Positions 8,660 to 18,775 are shown, counted from the stretch's first letter. The stretch is DNA of 64,000 bases from Prorocentrum cordatum (GCA_963575745.1 CAUYUJ010000159.1:207001-271000); one strand, 5' to 3'. Numbers and translations: made by a program. The notes: a model not told the origin generated them from the sequence alone.

Positions 8660-9832
8660 TTGGTTGAGGATGTCTCGAGCGAAACGTTTATTTCGTGCTA
8701 TGGATCGTTCCTCTCCTGGGGGCCAAATTTCAGAGGATGCCTCAAGTGAAATGCTTGTTCTCACGTACCCAGGTCTTGAGGATGTCTCGAGCGAGACGCT
8801 TGGCTTCACGCCTCCAGGTTGCCCAGGCAGATGTGTAACATCAGGATTTGTTGAGGATGTCTCGAGAGAGACGCTTGGCTTCACGCGTTCAGGTCGTCCA
8901 GGCAGATGTCTAGCATGAGGATGTGTTGAGGATGTCTCGAGAGAGACGCTTGCTTTCGCTTGTCCAGGTCGCCCAGGCGGATGTCTAGCATGAGAATGTG
9001 TTGAGGATGTGTTGACCGAAACGCTTGTTTTCATGTGTCCAGGTCGCCCAGGCGGATGTCTAACACGGGCAGTTGTTGTGGATGTCTCTCGAGAGACGCT
9101 TGCTTTCACGTGTCCAGGTCGCTCAGGCGGATGTCTCGCATGAGGATGTGTTGAGGATGTGTTGAGCGAGACGATTGGGTTCACGTGTCCAGGGCGCTCA
9201 GGCAGATGTCTAGCATTAGGAGGTGTTGAGAACGTCTCGAGCGAGACGCCTGGTTTCGCGTGTCCAGGTCGCCCAGGCGGATGTCTAACATGAGGATGTG
9301 TTGAGGATGTCCCGCGCGAAACGCTTGTTGTCACGTGTCCAGGCCGCCCAAGCATGAGGATGTGTTGAGAAGGTCTCGAGCGAGACGCTTGTTTTCACAT
9401 GCCCAGGACGCCAAGCTGGATGTCAAACATCAAGATGTGCTGAGGATGTCTCGAGCGAGAAGTGTGTTGTCACGTGTCCAAGTCGCCAAGGCGGATGTCT
9501 AGCATGGGGGGTGTTGAGGATGTGTTGACCGAAACGCTTGTTTTCACGTGCCCAGGTCGCCCACACGGATGTCTAACATGAAGATGTTCGGACGATGTCT
9601 CGAGCGAACCGCTCGTTTTCGCGTGTCCAGGTCGCTCAGGCGAATGTCTAGCATGAGGATGTGTTGAGGATGCGTTGAGCGAGACGCTTGGTTTCACGTG
9701 TCCAGGCCGCTCAGGCAGAGGAGGTGTTGAGAACGTCTCGAGCGAGACGCTTGGTTTCACGTGTCCAGGTCGCCCAGGCGGATGTCTGACATGCGGAATT
9801 GTTGAGGATGCCTCGAGCGAAACGCTTGTCGC
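8660..9832. repeat. 75-bp satellite (about 15 units)
   Basis: Units start at GAGGATGTCTCGAG-like sequences at 8778, 8853, 8928, 9003, 9078, 9153, 9228, 9303, 9367, 9442, 9516, 9591, 9666, 9729 and 9804. The spacing is 75 bp except for one 74-bp step and two shortened units of 64 and 63 bp. More degenerate units extend left to about 8660 and, as single motifs, to 8557. On the minus strand 75 bp equals 25 codons, giving a 272-residue open frame of 25-residue repeats (…SVSLETSSTHPHARHP…) from 9355 to 8537 that breaks at the 64-bp unit. I treat it as a satellite; a repeat protein cannot be excluded. Confidence 0.85.
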
Positions 9833-9924
9833 AATAGTATGCGTCGCAGTCCAACCCCGCCCGTCCGTGGAGCGTCCCCTAGCGCCCTGGCGCGCCCCCT
9901 GGCGCGTCCCTGGACTCGAACGCC

Positions 9925-9984
9925 AAGGAGGACTCGATCCACAACGCTATAGAGCACACTCGCGGCCTGGCATATCGCAATTCA
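9925..9984. repeat. 60-bp direct repeat, copy 1 (partner 10468-10527)
   Basis: A segment beginning AAGGAGGACTCGATCCACAA recurs at 10468-10527 with a few substitutions. Directly after this copy, a roughly 40-bp unit with GGATCGTGGCCCTGG and GCGCGGACG is itself repeated twice. The two 60-bp copies bracket the 12-bp minisatellite, suggesting a duplicated block that was expanded in the middle. Confidence 0.7.
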
Positions 9985-10107
9985 GAGCGGACGCAACGTA
10001 ATTTACGAGGGATCGTGGCCCTGGGAGCGCGGACGAATCGTAATTTGAAGTGGATCGTGGCCCTGGCAGCGCGGACGCAGCGAAAAAAAAATCCTGGCCC
10101 TGGGTCA

Positions 10108-10378
10108 GGGACGTCCCGTGGCACGTTCCCTGACGCGTTCCCTGGCACGTTCCCTGGCGCGTCGCCTGGCAAATTCCCTGGCACGTTCCGTGGCGCATCC
10201 CGTGGTGTCCCCTTGGCACGTCGCGCGGCGCGTCCCTTGGCACGTCCCGTGGCACGTCCATTGGCACGTTCCGTAGCGCGTCCCCATGGCACGTCACGCG
10301 GTGCGTCCCAATGACACGTCCCCTGGCACGTCCCCTGGCGTCTCTTGGGACGTTCCGCGGCGCGTCCCCCTGGCATGC
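10108..10378. repeat. 12-bp minisatellite (CACGTYCCCTGG)
   Basis: More than 20 imperfect units of about 10-12 bp based on CACGTTCCCTGG and CGCGTCCCTTGG, with substitutions mostly at the same positions. In the minus-strand frame this yields a four-residue quasi-repeat (NVPG/DAPR), which is compositional. It is bounded on both sides by the 60-bp direct repeats at 9925 and 10468. Confidence 0.8.
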
Positions 10379-10467
10379 CCCCCTGTCAATTAGCTTTGGG
10401 GCAGCTACTATGTGCTCAGGCAGCTCGAGCTTAAAATCCAGATGAGTTCGGTCAGGACTCAGATACA

Positions 10468-10682
10468 AAGGAGGACTCGATCCACAACGCTACAGGGCAC
10501 AATCGCGGCGTGGCACATCGCAAGTCAGCACGGCGCAGTACAGCACAGCCCTTAGCACGACACATCAAGATCGATACACTCAGCATTGCAATTGTCCGTC
10601 GCCCAATCAGGTGTCTTGAAGAAAACGTTGTCATGCCTTACAGTTCTGTATTCCTTTTCGCGTTCGTGGGTCGATCATGTTG
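10468..10682. repeat. 60-bp direct repeat copy 2 and dispersed repeat copy B
   Basis: 10468-10527 repeats 9925-9984. 10580-10682 repeats the first 103 bases of the window (CGCCCAATCAGGTGTCT ... GGGTCGATCATGTT). The order of the two modules suggests that the sequence just left of the window may also contain the 60-bp module. Confidence 0.65.
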
Positions 10683-10751
10683 AAACTGCCCCTGGGGCTC
10701 GAGCCGAAAGCCAGAGAAACCGGCGTCGATTTAGCAACCCCGACGTACCTC

Positions 10752-10837
10752 GTCCTCCTCCTCCTCCTCCTCCTCCTCCTCCTCCCGCCACCTCTTCCTC
10801 CTCCTCCTCCTCCTCCTCCTCCTCCTCCTCCTCCTCC
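10752..10837. repeat. (TCC)n microsatellite
   Basis: Two nearly pure TCC arrays separated by CCGCCACCTC. Open frames across it are triplet-repeat artefacts. Confidence 0.9.
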
Positions 10838-11349
10838 CCCTGCTCTCCCCTAATCCCTCCACCTCCTCCCTCCGCCCCCCCAATCCCTCACCCATTCCTC
10901 CTCCCTCAACTCCTCATCCCCCCCGCGACGACGACGACGACGACGGAGGCGACGGCTGCCACCCCAAACATCCGGCTGCTTTATTTTGTTCGATGCGTGG
11001 GCCCCCGAAATCTGGAACACGTTCTTGAGCCGCTTTTTCGTCCCGGAGTTCTTCAATAATCCCAAAACTTGGCGAGGGCCCCAAGGCCGAAAACAGCCGA
11101 AACTCCGCCGCTCCAATTTTGGGAGAGCGTCGGATCTCTGGGGCGACGCAGCGGCCTGCGGCCACGGTTGTCGTCTGTCGTCGCCGCCGGCGGCAGCGGC
11201 CGCGCGGGAAGCCGAGGCGGCCGCGCGGCGCGGAGGTGGGCCACGGCGCGGGGAGCCCGTCTGGCGGGGCGGCGGGGGTGGCGGGGAGAGGACTAGCCAG
11301 AAGCACAAGGGGGAGAAGACTTTTAGGAGGGGAACGAAGAATGACAGAA
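10838..11349. other. GC-rich region, no gene assigned
   Basis: Holds a short GAC tract (about 10925-10945) and GC-rich sequence open on both strands. In minus sense it lies downstream of palindromic-element copy 2 and of the possible acceptor near 11292. If that element is an intron, an exon would start here, but none can be recognised. Confidence 0.3.
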
Positions 11350-11507
11350 ACATAAAAACCCAGTGGTCTGCGCGAATGTCTCGGATCCGCGCGGGACCCC
11401 CCTGGCGGCGCCTCCGGCGCCGCCCATGGCGGGCTCCGCTCGCCAGGGAGGGGAGTCTGCGCCGATCCGAAAAATCCACGCGGACCTCCGAGTATGTATG
11501 GTTATGT
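11350..11507 (-). mobile_element. introner-like palindromic element, copy 2 (diverged)
   Basis: Inverted arms at 11350-11387 and about 11463-11507 share the family landmarks: an outer ACATAAA-like end, GATCCGCGCGG, and a GGCGGCGCCTCCGGCGCCG core in the loop. It is in the opposite orientation to copies 1 and 3. Read on the minus strand it is followed, as in the other copies, by a pyrimidine-rich tract ending in TTCTGGCTAG near 11292. Arm identity is lower, so it is the oldest of the three. Confidence 0.5.
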
Positions 11508-11549
11508 GATGATTCGTTCCTCTATCACGTTGCGGCGCAGCACAGGGCG

Positions 11550-12270
11550 CTGGGTGCTCTCCTGGGGTGTCCGGGGGACCTCTTGAGCCGTGCTGAGGCC
11601 ATCCTGAGCGTTTTGGTGCCCTTTTTGGGCCGTCTTCGGCTCATGTTGGTTCCTGTTGAAGATCTCTCGGGCTGATTGGAATCTTCTTACAAACCACGGG
11701 GAGAGGGAATCAAGAAAGGGGGCGAGATGATAGCGAGGTGCCGGGCCGTCCGAAATAGTTTCGTCTTCGGGGGTTCTCGTCGTCGCCGCGGCTGGACGCA
11801 TCTCGAAGCGACGTTTTTTGTCCGCGAAGGTGCGGGGCGAGGACGGGGAGGGAGGAGGAAGCAGAGGCATCAATAGCAATTGGAGCACTTAGGCCGCGTG
11901 GAGCCGCCTTCCTGGCGTGTCGAAAATCTCGTTGGGCCGTTTTGAGCTCACACCGCCGACCGCACTTACGACCTTTGGTGTTTGGAACCCGCTACGGGGT
12001 GAAACACAAGAGCCGGGCGACAATACTTGCATTTAGCGGCTCTGGGCCTTCTTGGGCGTCCTCTCGGGGCCTTGTTGGGCCAGTTCACGACCTCTCGGCC
12101 GTCCCGGGGCCCATGTGGGACGTCTTTGAAGGCTCGGGCTGTCTTGGGGCGTTGTTGGGGTCCTCTTGGAAGGATATTAGGGCCACCTTGAACCTCTCTT
12201 GAAGCCATTTGACACCTTTTGGGCCGTCTTGGGGCCGTTTTGGCACGCCTCTCGGCGGTATTCGGACTCT
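11550..12270. repeat. degenerate C-rich family arrays (reverse orientation)
   Basis: Two patches (about 11550-11680 and 12030-12270) of irregular units related to TCTTGGGCCGTCTTGGGGC, the reverse of the CCCCAAGAGG family. Between them are unassigned sequence and a short pyrimidine/purine stretch. No gene is supported. Confidence 0.6.
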
Positions 12271-12564
12271 CTTGGGCCGTGCCGGGGTCTTTTTTTGGAG
12301 ACAGTTGGGCCGCTTTGGACCGACAATTAATTGGGGCCTCGCGGGCTGTCTTGGCCCGTCGGAAGCACGAGAAAGCCAGAACACGGAAAACTTTTAACAA
12401 CGCAAAAAACGTATTTATTTCGCCTCCTGCGGACCTCGTGGGACTTCTTTTTGCGGCGTCTCGGCAATTTTGAAGCAGGCCCTCTTGGGTTGTCTTGAAA
12501 GCGGTCTTACGAACACCCAGACACCGCGCGACTATGCGCGGCACGTGGTTTCACCTTCATCCCC

Positions 12565-12756
12565 ATGGCAGAGGAAGCCCACGGCGCCGGCTGGAGCCGC
12601 GAGGTGCGCAAAGCCTTTCGGGTTCTGGCCAAACGGGTGGTTGACGCCACGGGGGAAGATGCCGCACTGGTTGCGGACCAGCACGGCCCGCGATTTTCCG
12701 TATCCCTGCACAGGGAAGCGACGGCGGTGTTGCGGCGCTCCCAGACGCAGTTCTGA
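12565..12756 (+). CDS. possible short exon or small ORF, unknown
   Basis: A 63-codon frame with an ATG in the context CCCCATGGCAGAGG. Its translation (for example EVRKAFRVLAKRVVDAT and DQHGPRFSVSLHREATAVL) has an even amphipathic character unlike the surrounding compositional frames, and G/C is frequent in third positions. I recognise no family. It could be an exon of a larger gene, a retroelement fragment or chance. No other exon was found nearby. Confidence 0.25.
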   Translation: MAEEAHGAGWSREVRKAFRVLAKRVVDATGEDAALVADQHGPRFSVSLHREATAVLRRSQTQF

Positions 12757-13494
12757 AGGGCGGGGGTGGCAGCGGCCCGCGTGACCGCGGCCACGGTTGT
12801 TTCCACGGCGGACGCCGTGTGAGGTGCCCCCGGCGCTGCGTAGCGCTCCCCCCCGCACACCCGTGGGCAGCACGGGCGCCCCCCGCGCCCTGTCGCCAGC
12901 GTCGCGACGGCGACCCCTCACGCGCGCCCTCGAGCCTTTCCTCGGCGGGGTGGTGGATGGACCCCGCAAAAGGTAATCCCCACCAAACCGCAGCGTGCTG
13001 GGTTCGGGCGGCCACCCCGCCCAGGTCGCCGCGGTATTGTCCGTAACCTCGTCGCGGGTGACTCTTCTCTCCCGGCCCTTGGCCCGGCCTGTCTAATTGC
13101 GATTGCGTTTCCTCTCCCCTCCTCCTTGTCCTCCTCCTCCCTCCCCTTCTGCGCGTTGCTTCCGTCCCTTTCTTCTCCTCCTGTTACATGCCTGTTGTCT
13201 CCGCCTGGACCGTTTTTGCTGCCTGCCCGCCCGCTCCGCCAGTCCTGGCCTCCCGCCTAAGCGTTCGTCGTCTGCCTGTTTTTCCCCTACTCGTCCCATT
13301 CAGCTGGGCAACGCAGCCTGCCCGGGACCAGCGTGGCGGCATGTTCCTTCCAGTTGTTGAAGTATTTTAGCAGTCCTTTCCAGCCCCAGAGGCAGTGGAG
13401 TGGCGATCGTGGATTGGTGCTCGTAGAGCGGCACCCATAGCTGCCAGCGCCCTCGGATCTGGCAAGGCGTTACATCGCTCGGGAGCAGCACCAA
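12757..13494. other. no gene seen
   Basis: GC-rich and then pyrimidine-rich sequence (13.1-13.2 kb). Open frames are short or overlap on both strands. Nothing recognisable. Confidence 0.35.
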
Positions 13495-13625
13495 AAGTTC
13501 CCCTTGGGCGGTCTTGGGTTTTCTGGGAGCGCTGATGGGCCGTTTTGGAGCCCTTCTGGACGTCTCGTGGGCCCTCTCGTCGCCCCTCTTCTTATCCTTT
13601 GACGCGTTTTGGCGCTCCCTGGCGG
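13495..13625. repeat. short C-rich family patch
   Basis: Units related to TTGGGCGGTCTTGGG and TGGGCCGTTTTGGAGC, in the reverse orientation of the CCCCAAGAGG family, ending shortly before the tetranucleotide array. Confidence 0.5.
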
Positions 13626-13683
13626 GTCCAAAACGGCCATGTGCAACATCAGTGTTCCCGAGGGCCCCCTTTGGGAGATGTGT

Positions 13684-13835
13684 GTACATACATATACATA
13701 TATACACACATACATACGTACGTACGTACGTACGTACGTACATACATACATACATACATGCAAACATACATACATACATACATTGGTATATGTATGAATG
13801 TGTATATATTTATATGTACACACGTATATATACAT
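13684..13835. repeat. (TACA)n / (TACG)n tetranucleotide microsatellite
   Basis: Alternating blocks of ACAT and ACGT units with a central run of about seven TACG units, decaying into TATA-rich sequence on the right. The Tyr/Thr-rich and Val/Cys/Met-rich open frames over it are artefacts. Confidence 0.9.
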
Positions 13836-14038
13836 ACAAGTGGCACGTGTGTGCCCAGGCTCATACAACAAACTGAAGGGGCGTTTGAAGCAGGAGTGAA
13901 ATGCAACATCGAAGTCGCACTCGAGCGCAAGTGGGGTTGCCACACCTTGCGATGTGTGTACCAGGGCCCCCAGGAAGCCTTAGGAGGCCCGACTTGGATA
14001 CCAGAAGAGGCTCCAGGAGGCCCCAGGATTGTGAGTGT

Positions 14039-14043
<5 letters not shown>

Positions 14044-14078
<35 letters not shown>
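14044..14078. repeat. (TG)n microsatellite
   Basis: About 17 TG dinucleotides, followed by a less regular TG-rich stretch up to about 14195. Confidence 0.9.
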
Positions 14079-14079
<1 letters not shown>

Positions 14080-14196
14080 TGTATGCTTCGTGTGGTGCGT
14101 GCTTTTTGTGTGTTGTAGGTGTTGTGTGTGTGTGTTATGTTTGTCTAGCGTGTGATGTGTTGGGCGTGATTTGTGTCTCTGTGTGCATGTAGTTCT

Positions 14197-14440
14197 GAAG
14201 CCCCAGGAGGCCCCAGGAGGCCCCAGGCGGCCTCAGGAGGCCCCAGGAGACCCCAGGAGGCTTCAGGAGGCCCCAAGAGGCTCCAGGAGGCCGCAGGAGG
14301 CCCCAGGAGGCCCCAGGAGGTTTCAGGACACCCCCAGGAGGCTCCGAGGCGGGGTCTGGGGTGCCAGAAGGTTCAGAAGGCCCAGGAGGCCCCAGGAGGT
14401 TCCAGGAGGCCCCCAGGAGGCTCCGAGGCGGGGTCTGGGG
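14197..14440. repeat. C-rich array, CCCCAGGAGG variant
   Basis: About 20 units of GGCCCCAGGAGG and close variants with a mostly 12-bp period, the most regular patch of this family in the window. It is followed by CGATTTTGGAAGGATTTTTC and AAGCGAAACCGCC (to about 14475) and, further right, by GAGGATGTCCCGAGCGAAAC at 14617-14636, which links the array family with the satellite-core motif. Confidence 0.75.
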
Positions 14441-14706
14441 CTCGATTTTGGAAGGATTTTTCAAGCGAAACCGCCATTCACTGAGAATCGGGGTCACAAT
14501 TATTGAAATTACCATGTGTGTTTGAAGGTTTTATGTTAAAATGGTGAATTTCCCATGTGTTTTTGGACCCTGACGTCGCGATCTGCGTGAGGGGTGCCAC
14601 CGATTTTCAGAATTTCGAGGATGTCCCGAGCGAAACACCCAGAAAAATCGCGGACGCGTGCGCACTAATCGCCTCTGAGCTCTACTCCCTCGGAGAGGTG
14701 CGTATG

Positions 14707-14709
14707 ATA

Positions 14710-14748
<39 letters not shown>

Positions 14749-14752
14749 AAAA
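14707..14752. repeat. (TA)n microsatellite
   Basis: TA dinucleotides with one ACA interruption, ending in a run of A. Confidence 0.9.
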
Positions 14753-15204
14753 AAAGTCCGCAGTGTTGGTCACGTCAAAAATGCACGAATAAACGATTCA
14801 AATCACCGACGCACCCGGCCGGCGATGGTCCGTCAGCCCGGCGGGCAGACGCAACTGCCACATGGTGACTGTGGCCTTTACGCTGGGCCTCTCGGCGCAG
14901 ACGCTTATCCTCAGCATCCAGGCAAGAAGCCCCCTCCTCGGACAAAAGCGAGCAGTTCGAGATAATCCACTCGCGACGACGAGGCCTGCGTGCATCAGAG
15001 AGATGCGCCATAAGGCGCACTCGCAATAAAAAAAAGTAGCCGAACAGAGGAGGCGCAGTCGGTGTATTAGTATATGTAGGTATGCGTGTATGTACGCATA
15101 TATGAATGCGCGTGTGTATGAATGTATGTACATGTGTTTGTTGTTTGCATGTACATATATAAGTAGTCATGAATAAACAACCACTTATATATATATATAT
15201 ATGT
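14753..15204. other. unassigned region with TATG/TACA tracts
   Basis: 14.77-15.03 kb is non-repetitive. The minus strand carries a readable stretch (for example WIISNCSLLSEEGASCLDAE), possibly a gene fragment, without a recognised family. 15.06-15.20 kb is TATG/TACA-rich and ends in a (TA)n run at about 15185-15202. Confidence 0.3.
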
Positions 15205-17400
15205 GGTCGAGCATCCAGGTTCGCGTGGCTCGCTTTATTTATGTGCTCGGCACCGCGTTTCGCGTGGCCGAGCAGCGCCACGCAGCTCGCGGCGGCAAGC
15301 ATCCAGGCGGGGCCGCCCAACGCCAGCGCCTCCGAGGCGCCGAGCGGGCCCGCGAAGCACAGCAGCACGCCCACGGCGCAGCCGCACTCACTCATCATAA
15401 AGGTAGTGATGCGCCCGCGGCGCCCGCCAGGATCCTCGGCCATGGCGCGGCAACTCTTGCGCCCCCGCGTAAGCCTGCGCGATCGAATGGGACGGGGCCT
15501 GGCACGGCTGCGAAGGCTAGCGAGCGAGGTGCGACGTGACGGAGCCCCCGCCAGATGCCAGACTACGCAGAACTTGATGGCGACGACGGCGGTGACAAAG
15601 AAGTCCCAGGACGCCCCTCAGCGCAACATCATTCGTGACGACCGACGTCGGCTTCCAAGAGATGGCACCATAACGGCACTGATCGAACGACGCAATATGT
15701 AGCCCGAACTCAGTCACCCACTCCACCACCTCCTGGGAGTTTCAGAAGGAAGGGGGCGGCCCTTGCTCAGGACCCTGAAGGCGCCCCTGCCCGGCCCACC
15801 CCCCGCGAATAATAACGCGGGTGAGTGGCTCGAGGCAGAAAAGGAAGATGTGCGTTCCCAGCGCATGCGCGCGCCGCTCCGCGTCCGACAGTTCAGGCAG
15901 AGGCAAGCACGGCTTGGCTCGACTCGCCGCGGAGCATGGAAGCCCCGCGAAGAAGCCCACCACGCCCCCGCTGCTGCGCGGCGCGCGCAGCTCGGCGGCC
16001 GGGCCGCCGCGGGCCAAGTCGCGGCCCTCATCGACGGCCAGGTCGCAGGCCAACGCCATCACCGCCAGCCCGGCGGCCTGCCCCTCCTGCTCCACGGCGT
16101 CGCGCAAGTCCCTCGATGCGTCGGGCCCGAGCAACTGCGAAGGAAAATGACTTCACGGCTGCCCCGGCCCAGAGGAGCTGAGGGTGCAACCTCCAGGGGC
16201 GGAAGCGGCTGCGGCGGCTTGTCCGCGGGGTTCTTCTCGGTGGAGATCCAGAAATGGACGTGGGATAGGCCGCCCGCCAGTTCGGCGGCAGCGTCGGTTC
16301 AGTTTGCGGCTGGCGCTGCGGCCCTCGATGAAAGCGCCCTCGCACGGCGCGTTGTCACCGGCGCGGGACACTCGGCAGCCCAGCTCCGACGGCCTGTGGA
16401 GACGAGCTTCCATGCCCGAGGGCTGCGCGCGGGCCTCCTCCATGGTGATGTGCCCCATGCCGCCCGGGCGCCCGACCTTGAACCAGCGCGGAACAGGTGG
16501 CGGCGTCAACCCGGCGCGCGCGCAGCGGCTCCCGAGGCCGACGTCGATGCCGAAGCCGTCGTCCAACCTGGTGCACGGGGCCGGCCCTGCAATCGGCCCG
16601 CTGCGCGATGTGCCGCGCCGGCTACACTGGCAGCGTCGCCCAAGCCCTGCCATGGCCTTCAGGCGCCGCGCCGGTGCACCCCACGCGGGGGCACCGCCCC
16701 GCGTCCATGTCCTGATCGGTGACGGGCAGGAGGATGGCGGACACCAGCAGCTCGTGCCAGGCCAGCGGGCACCAAGCAGACGGGCGGCGGCCCCACTGCG
16801 GCAGCGTCAGCATCCAGGCGTCGACGCGCGAGAGCGCGGAGCGCAAGCAGTAACCGCGCTTCCCGACCAGGCGCTCCACATCCTTGCGGCGCACCGCCTG
16901 CTGCCAGAGCAGTGAGCATGGCCGCCAAGAGGTCGAGACGACGGCGACGAGTGGTGCCCGCCCAGTGTAAAGTATAAGGGACCTCCTTCCCTGGAACTCG
17001 CCCTGGCCGCCGTCGACGGACATCCCGCGGTGCACAGGGATGCCCATGCGGCCCTGAGCTTGCTCGGCCTTGGTCATCCAGTAGGTAGCCGAGCTCCGCG
17101 CACGGTCACCAGCCGAGCGCTCGTCCAGCGCCCACGGGCCATCGACGATGGAGCCCCGCAGCGGCAGCTCGGAAGGGGCATGGCTGGTCGAACATCACCC
17201 TGCGGCCCTGCGGCGGCCCGCAGGCGGTGCGAAGCCCATCGGCGCGGCGCGGAAGGGGCGCGCGTCAGGCCCCCTCCCACGCGGGTCGGGCACGGGAAGA
17301 TGCAACGTGCACTTGCACCAGCGCTTGCCGATGGCCAGCTGGTGGAAGTAGCGCCACAGGCCCCGCTTACAGAGCTTCACCTTGGTGCTGGGCAGCGCCC
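15205..17400 (-). pseudogene. retroelement relic: reverse transcriptase, RNase H and cytosine-methyltransferase-like domain
   Basis: Read on the minus strand through several frameshifts. RT part at about 17376-17080 (LCKRGLWRYFHQLAIGKRW, then DARPFRAAPMGF; a possible catalytic loop IVDGPWALDE). Thumb and start of RNase H at about 17077-16625 (AWHELLVSAILLPVTDQDMD, PRVGCTGAAPEGHGRAWATL). RNase H continues to about 16217 (ARAQPSGMEARLHRPSELGC, SDNAP-like SRAGDNAPCEGAF, and in a shifted frame STEKNPADKP). From 16134 a domain reads GVVGFFAGLPCSAASR with GLPC at 15934-15945, resembling motif IV (PC) of C5-cytosine methyltransferases, followed at 15690-15640 by SFDQCRYGAISWKPTS and further to about 15205. 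DIRS-like and some other eukaryotic retroelements carry methyltransferase domains after RT-RNase H. Long plus-strand frames here are antisense. No intact frame remains. Confidence 0.6.
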
Positions 17401-17439
17401 TGACCGCGCGCAGCCCCGGCGGCTAGGCGAGGGCAGGGC

Positions 17440-17905
17440 GCTGAGACGGTCTTCGGCGCGGAGGATGAGGTCACGGACGCGACCGATGCGGACCTCCTGG
17501 GCAGCACGCGCGACATCGAGGAGAGCAGCATGACGGGGGTATCGCGGGGTCTTGCGACCTCAACTCCGCCGACCTCGCGGAGGCGACGGGGCTGGGGGGC
17601 GCGCGCGACCTCGGCAGCGCCACCGAGGCCGAGATCTTCGACATCGCTGACGCGGAGGACCAGGAGGGCTTCGACCGGACGGAGCTCCAGGGCCTCGGCG
17701 AGAAGGAGATCGATGCCTACAGGGCGGCCGTGGGCCAGACGGCGGCTGGGGCATCGGTGCCTGGGGTCTGTCGGCGGTTACGGCGGCTGGGGCGTCGCCG
17801 GCGCGCTGTGGCGGCGATTCCAGCTGCGGCAGGCGGCGCAAGCAGCAATTCTGAGCGCATGGCCAAGGGCGTTCAGAATTCCAAGGGCGCGCGGGCGGGC
17901 CACAT
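17440..17905 (+). pseudogene. acidic coding region, 5' part, interrupted by an insertion
   Basis: The frame beginning near 17540 reads CDLNSADLAEATGLGGARDL, then EAEIFDIADAEDQEGFDRTE and LGEKEIDAYRAAVGQ, rich in Asp and Glu and unlike compositional frames. An upstream acidic stretch (17440-17525, VTDATDADLLGSTRDIEE) lies in another frame, implying a one-base shift near 17540. It ends NSKGARAGH in the 30-bp repeat at 17876-17905 and resumes after 18973. The product is unknown. The first ATG is not evident, so the 5' end is undefined. Confidence 0.4.
17876..17905. repeat. 30-bp direct repeat, left copy (partner 18973-19002)
   Basis: GAATTCCAAGGGCGCGCGGG followed by CGGGCCACAT occurs identically at 18973-19002. 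It brackets the 1.07-kb insertion. Both copies are read in the same phase of the interrupted coding region, so excision anywhere within the repeat would rejoin the frame. Confidence 0.95.
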
Positions 17906-18124
17906 AAAAACGACGACCCTCACGAGGATTCTGGCCCCGACGGGGGGGCGCAGTTTGGCCCCTCTGCTCTTCTTGGAAACCAAAATCATTGATTTTACTA
18001 CGGTTTTGGCCCCATTTTGGCGTCCTGAGGGGGCCGCGCTCATCTTCCCTCATAGCAAAATCATTGATTTTACGAAGGTTTTGGGCTCATTTTGTCCTTT
18101 TCAGGGGGCAGCGCTCATCTGCGC

Positions 18125-18372
18125 TTCTGAGGAGGTCGCAAAGAGGCCCCAAGATGGCCCCAAGAGGCCCCCAGGAGGCTCCCAAGAGGCCTCAAAGAGG
18201 CCCCCAAGAGGCCCCCAAGAGGCGCCAAGAGGCCCCCAAGAGGCCCCCAAGAGGCCCCCAAGAGGCCCCAAGAGGCCCCAAGAGGCCCCCAAGAGGCCCC
18301 CGAGAGGCCCCCAAGAGGCCCCCAAGAGGCCCCAAGAGGCTCCAAGAGGCCCCCAAGAGGCCCCACGAGGAG
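18125..18372. repeat. C-rich array (CCCCCAAGAGG), regular
   Basis: About 20 units of GGCCCCCAAGA with 11- to 12-bp spacing inside the insertion, the cleanest CCCCAAGAGG array in the window. Pro/Lys/Arg frames on the plus strand and Gly/Leu/Trp frames on the minus strand result from it. Confidence 0.85.
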
Positions 18373-18374
18373 CC

Positions 18375-18775
18375 CGAACGACTCACACCAGGACGAGGGG
18401 CCCGAACGACTCACACCACGAAGAGCCCGAACGACTCACACCACAAGGAGGGGCCCGAACGACTCACACCAGGACGAGGCGCCCGAACGACTCACACCAC
18501 GAGGAGCCCGAACGACTCACACCACGACGCGGGCCCCGAACGACTCACACCACGAGGAGCCCGAACGAGTCACACCAGGAGGAGGGGCCCGAACGACTCA
18601 CACCAGGATGAGGGGCCCGAACAGCTCACACCACGAGAAGCCCGAACGACTCACACCAGGACGAAGAGCCCGAACGACTCACACCACGAAGAGCCCGAAC
18701 GACTCACACCAGGAAGAAGGGCCCGATCGACTCACACCAGGACGAGAAACCCCAAACGACTCAAATCACGAGGAG
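18375..18775. repeat. 25-28 bp minisatellite (CGAACGACTCACACCA)
   Basis: About 15 units sharing CGAACGACTCACACCA followed by a variable purine-rich linker such as GGACGAGGGGCC or CGAAGAGCC. The linkers alternate between two lengths. It lies wholly inside the insertion. Confidence 0.9.

Noticed and set aside
8660-9832. CRISPR array
   Set aside because: The whole 75-bp unit is conserved with no unique spacers, no cas genes are present and the context is eukaryotic.
15763-16722. 319-codon plus-strand frame
   Set aside because: Antisense to the RNase H and methyltransferase-like relic, whose minus-strand translation carries the recognisable motifs.
18126-18611. Long Pro/Lys/Arg and Gly/Leu/Trp frames
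   Set aside because: Direct products of the CCCCAAGAGG array and the 25-28 bp minisatellite.
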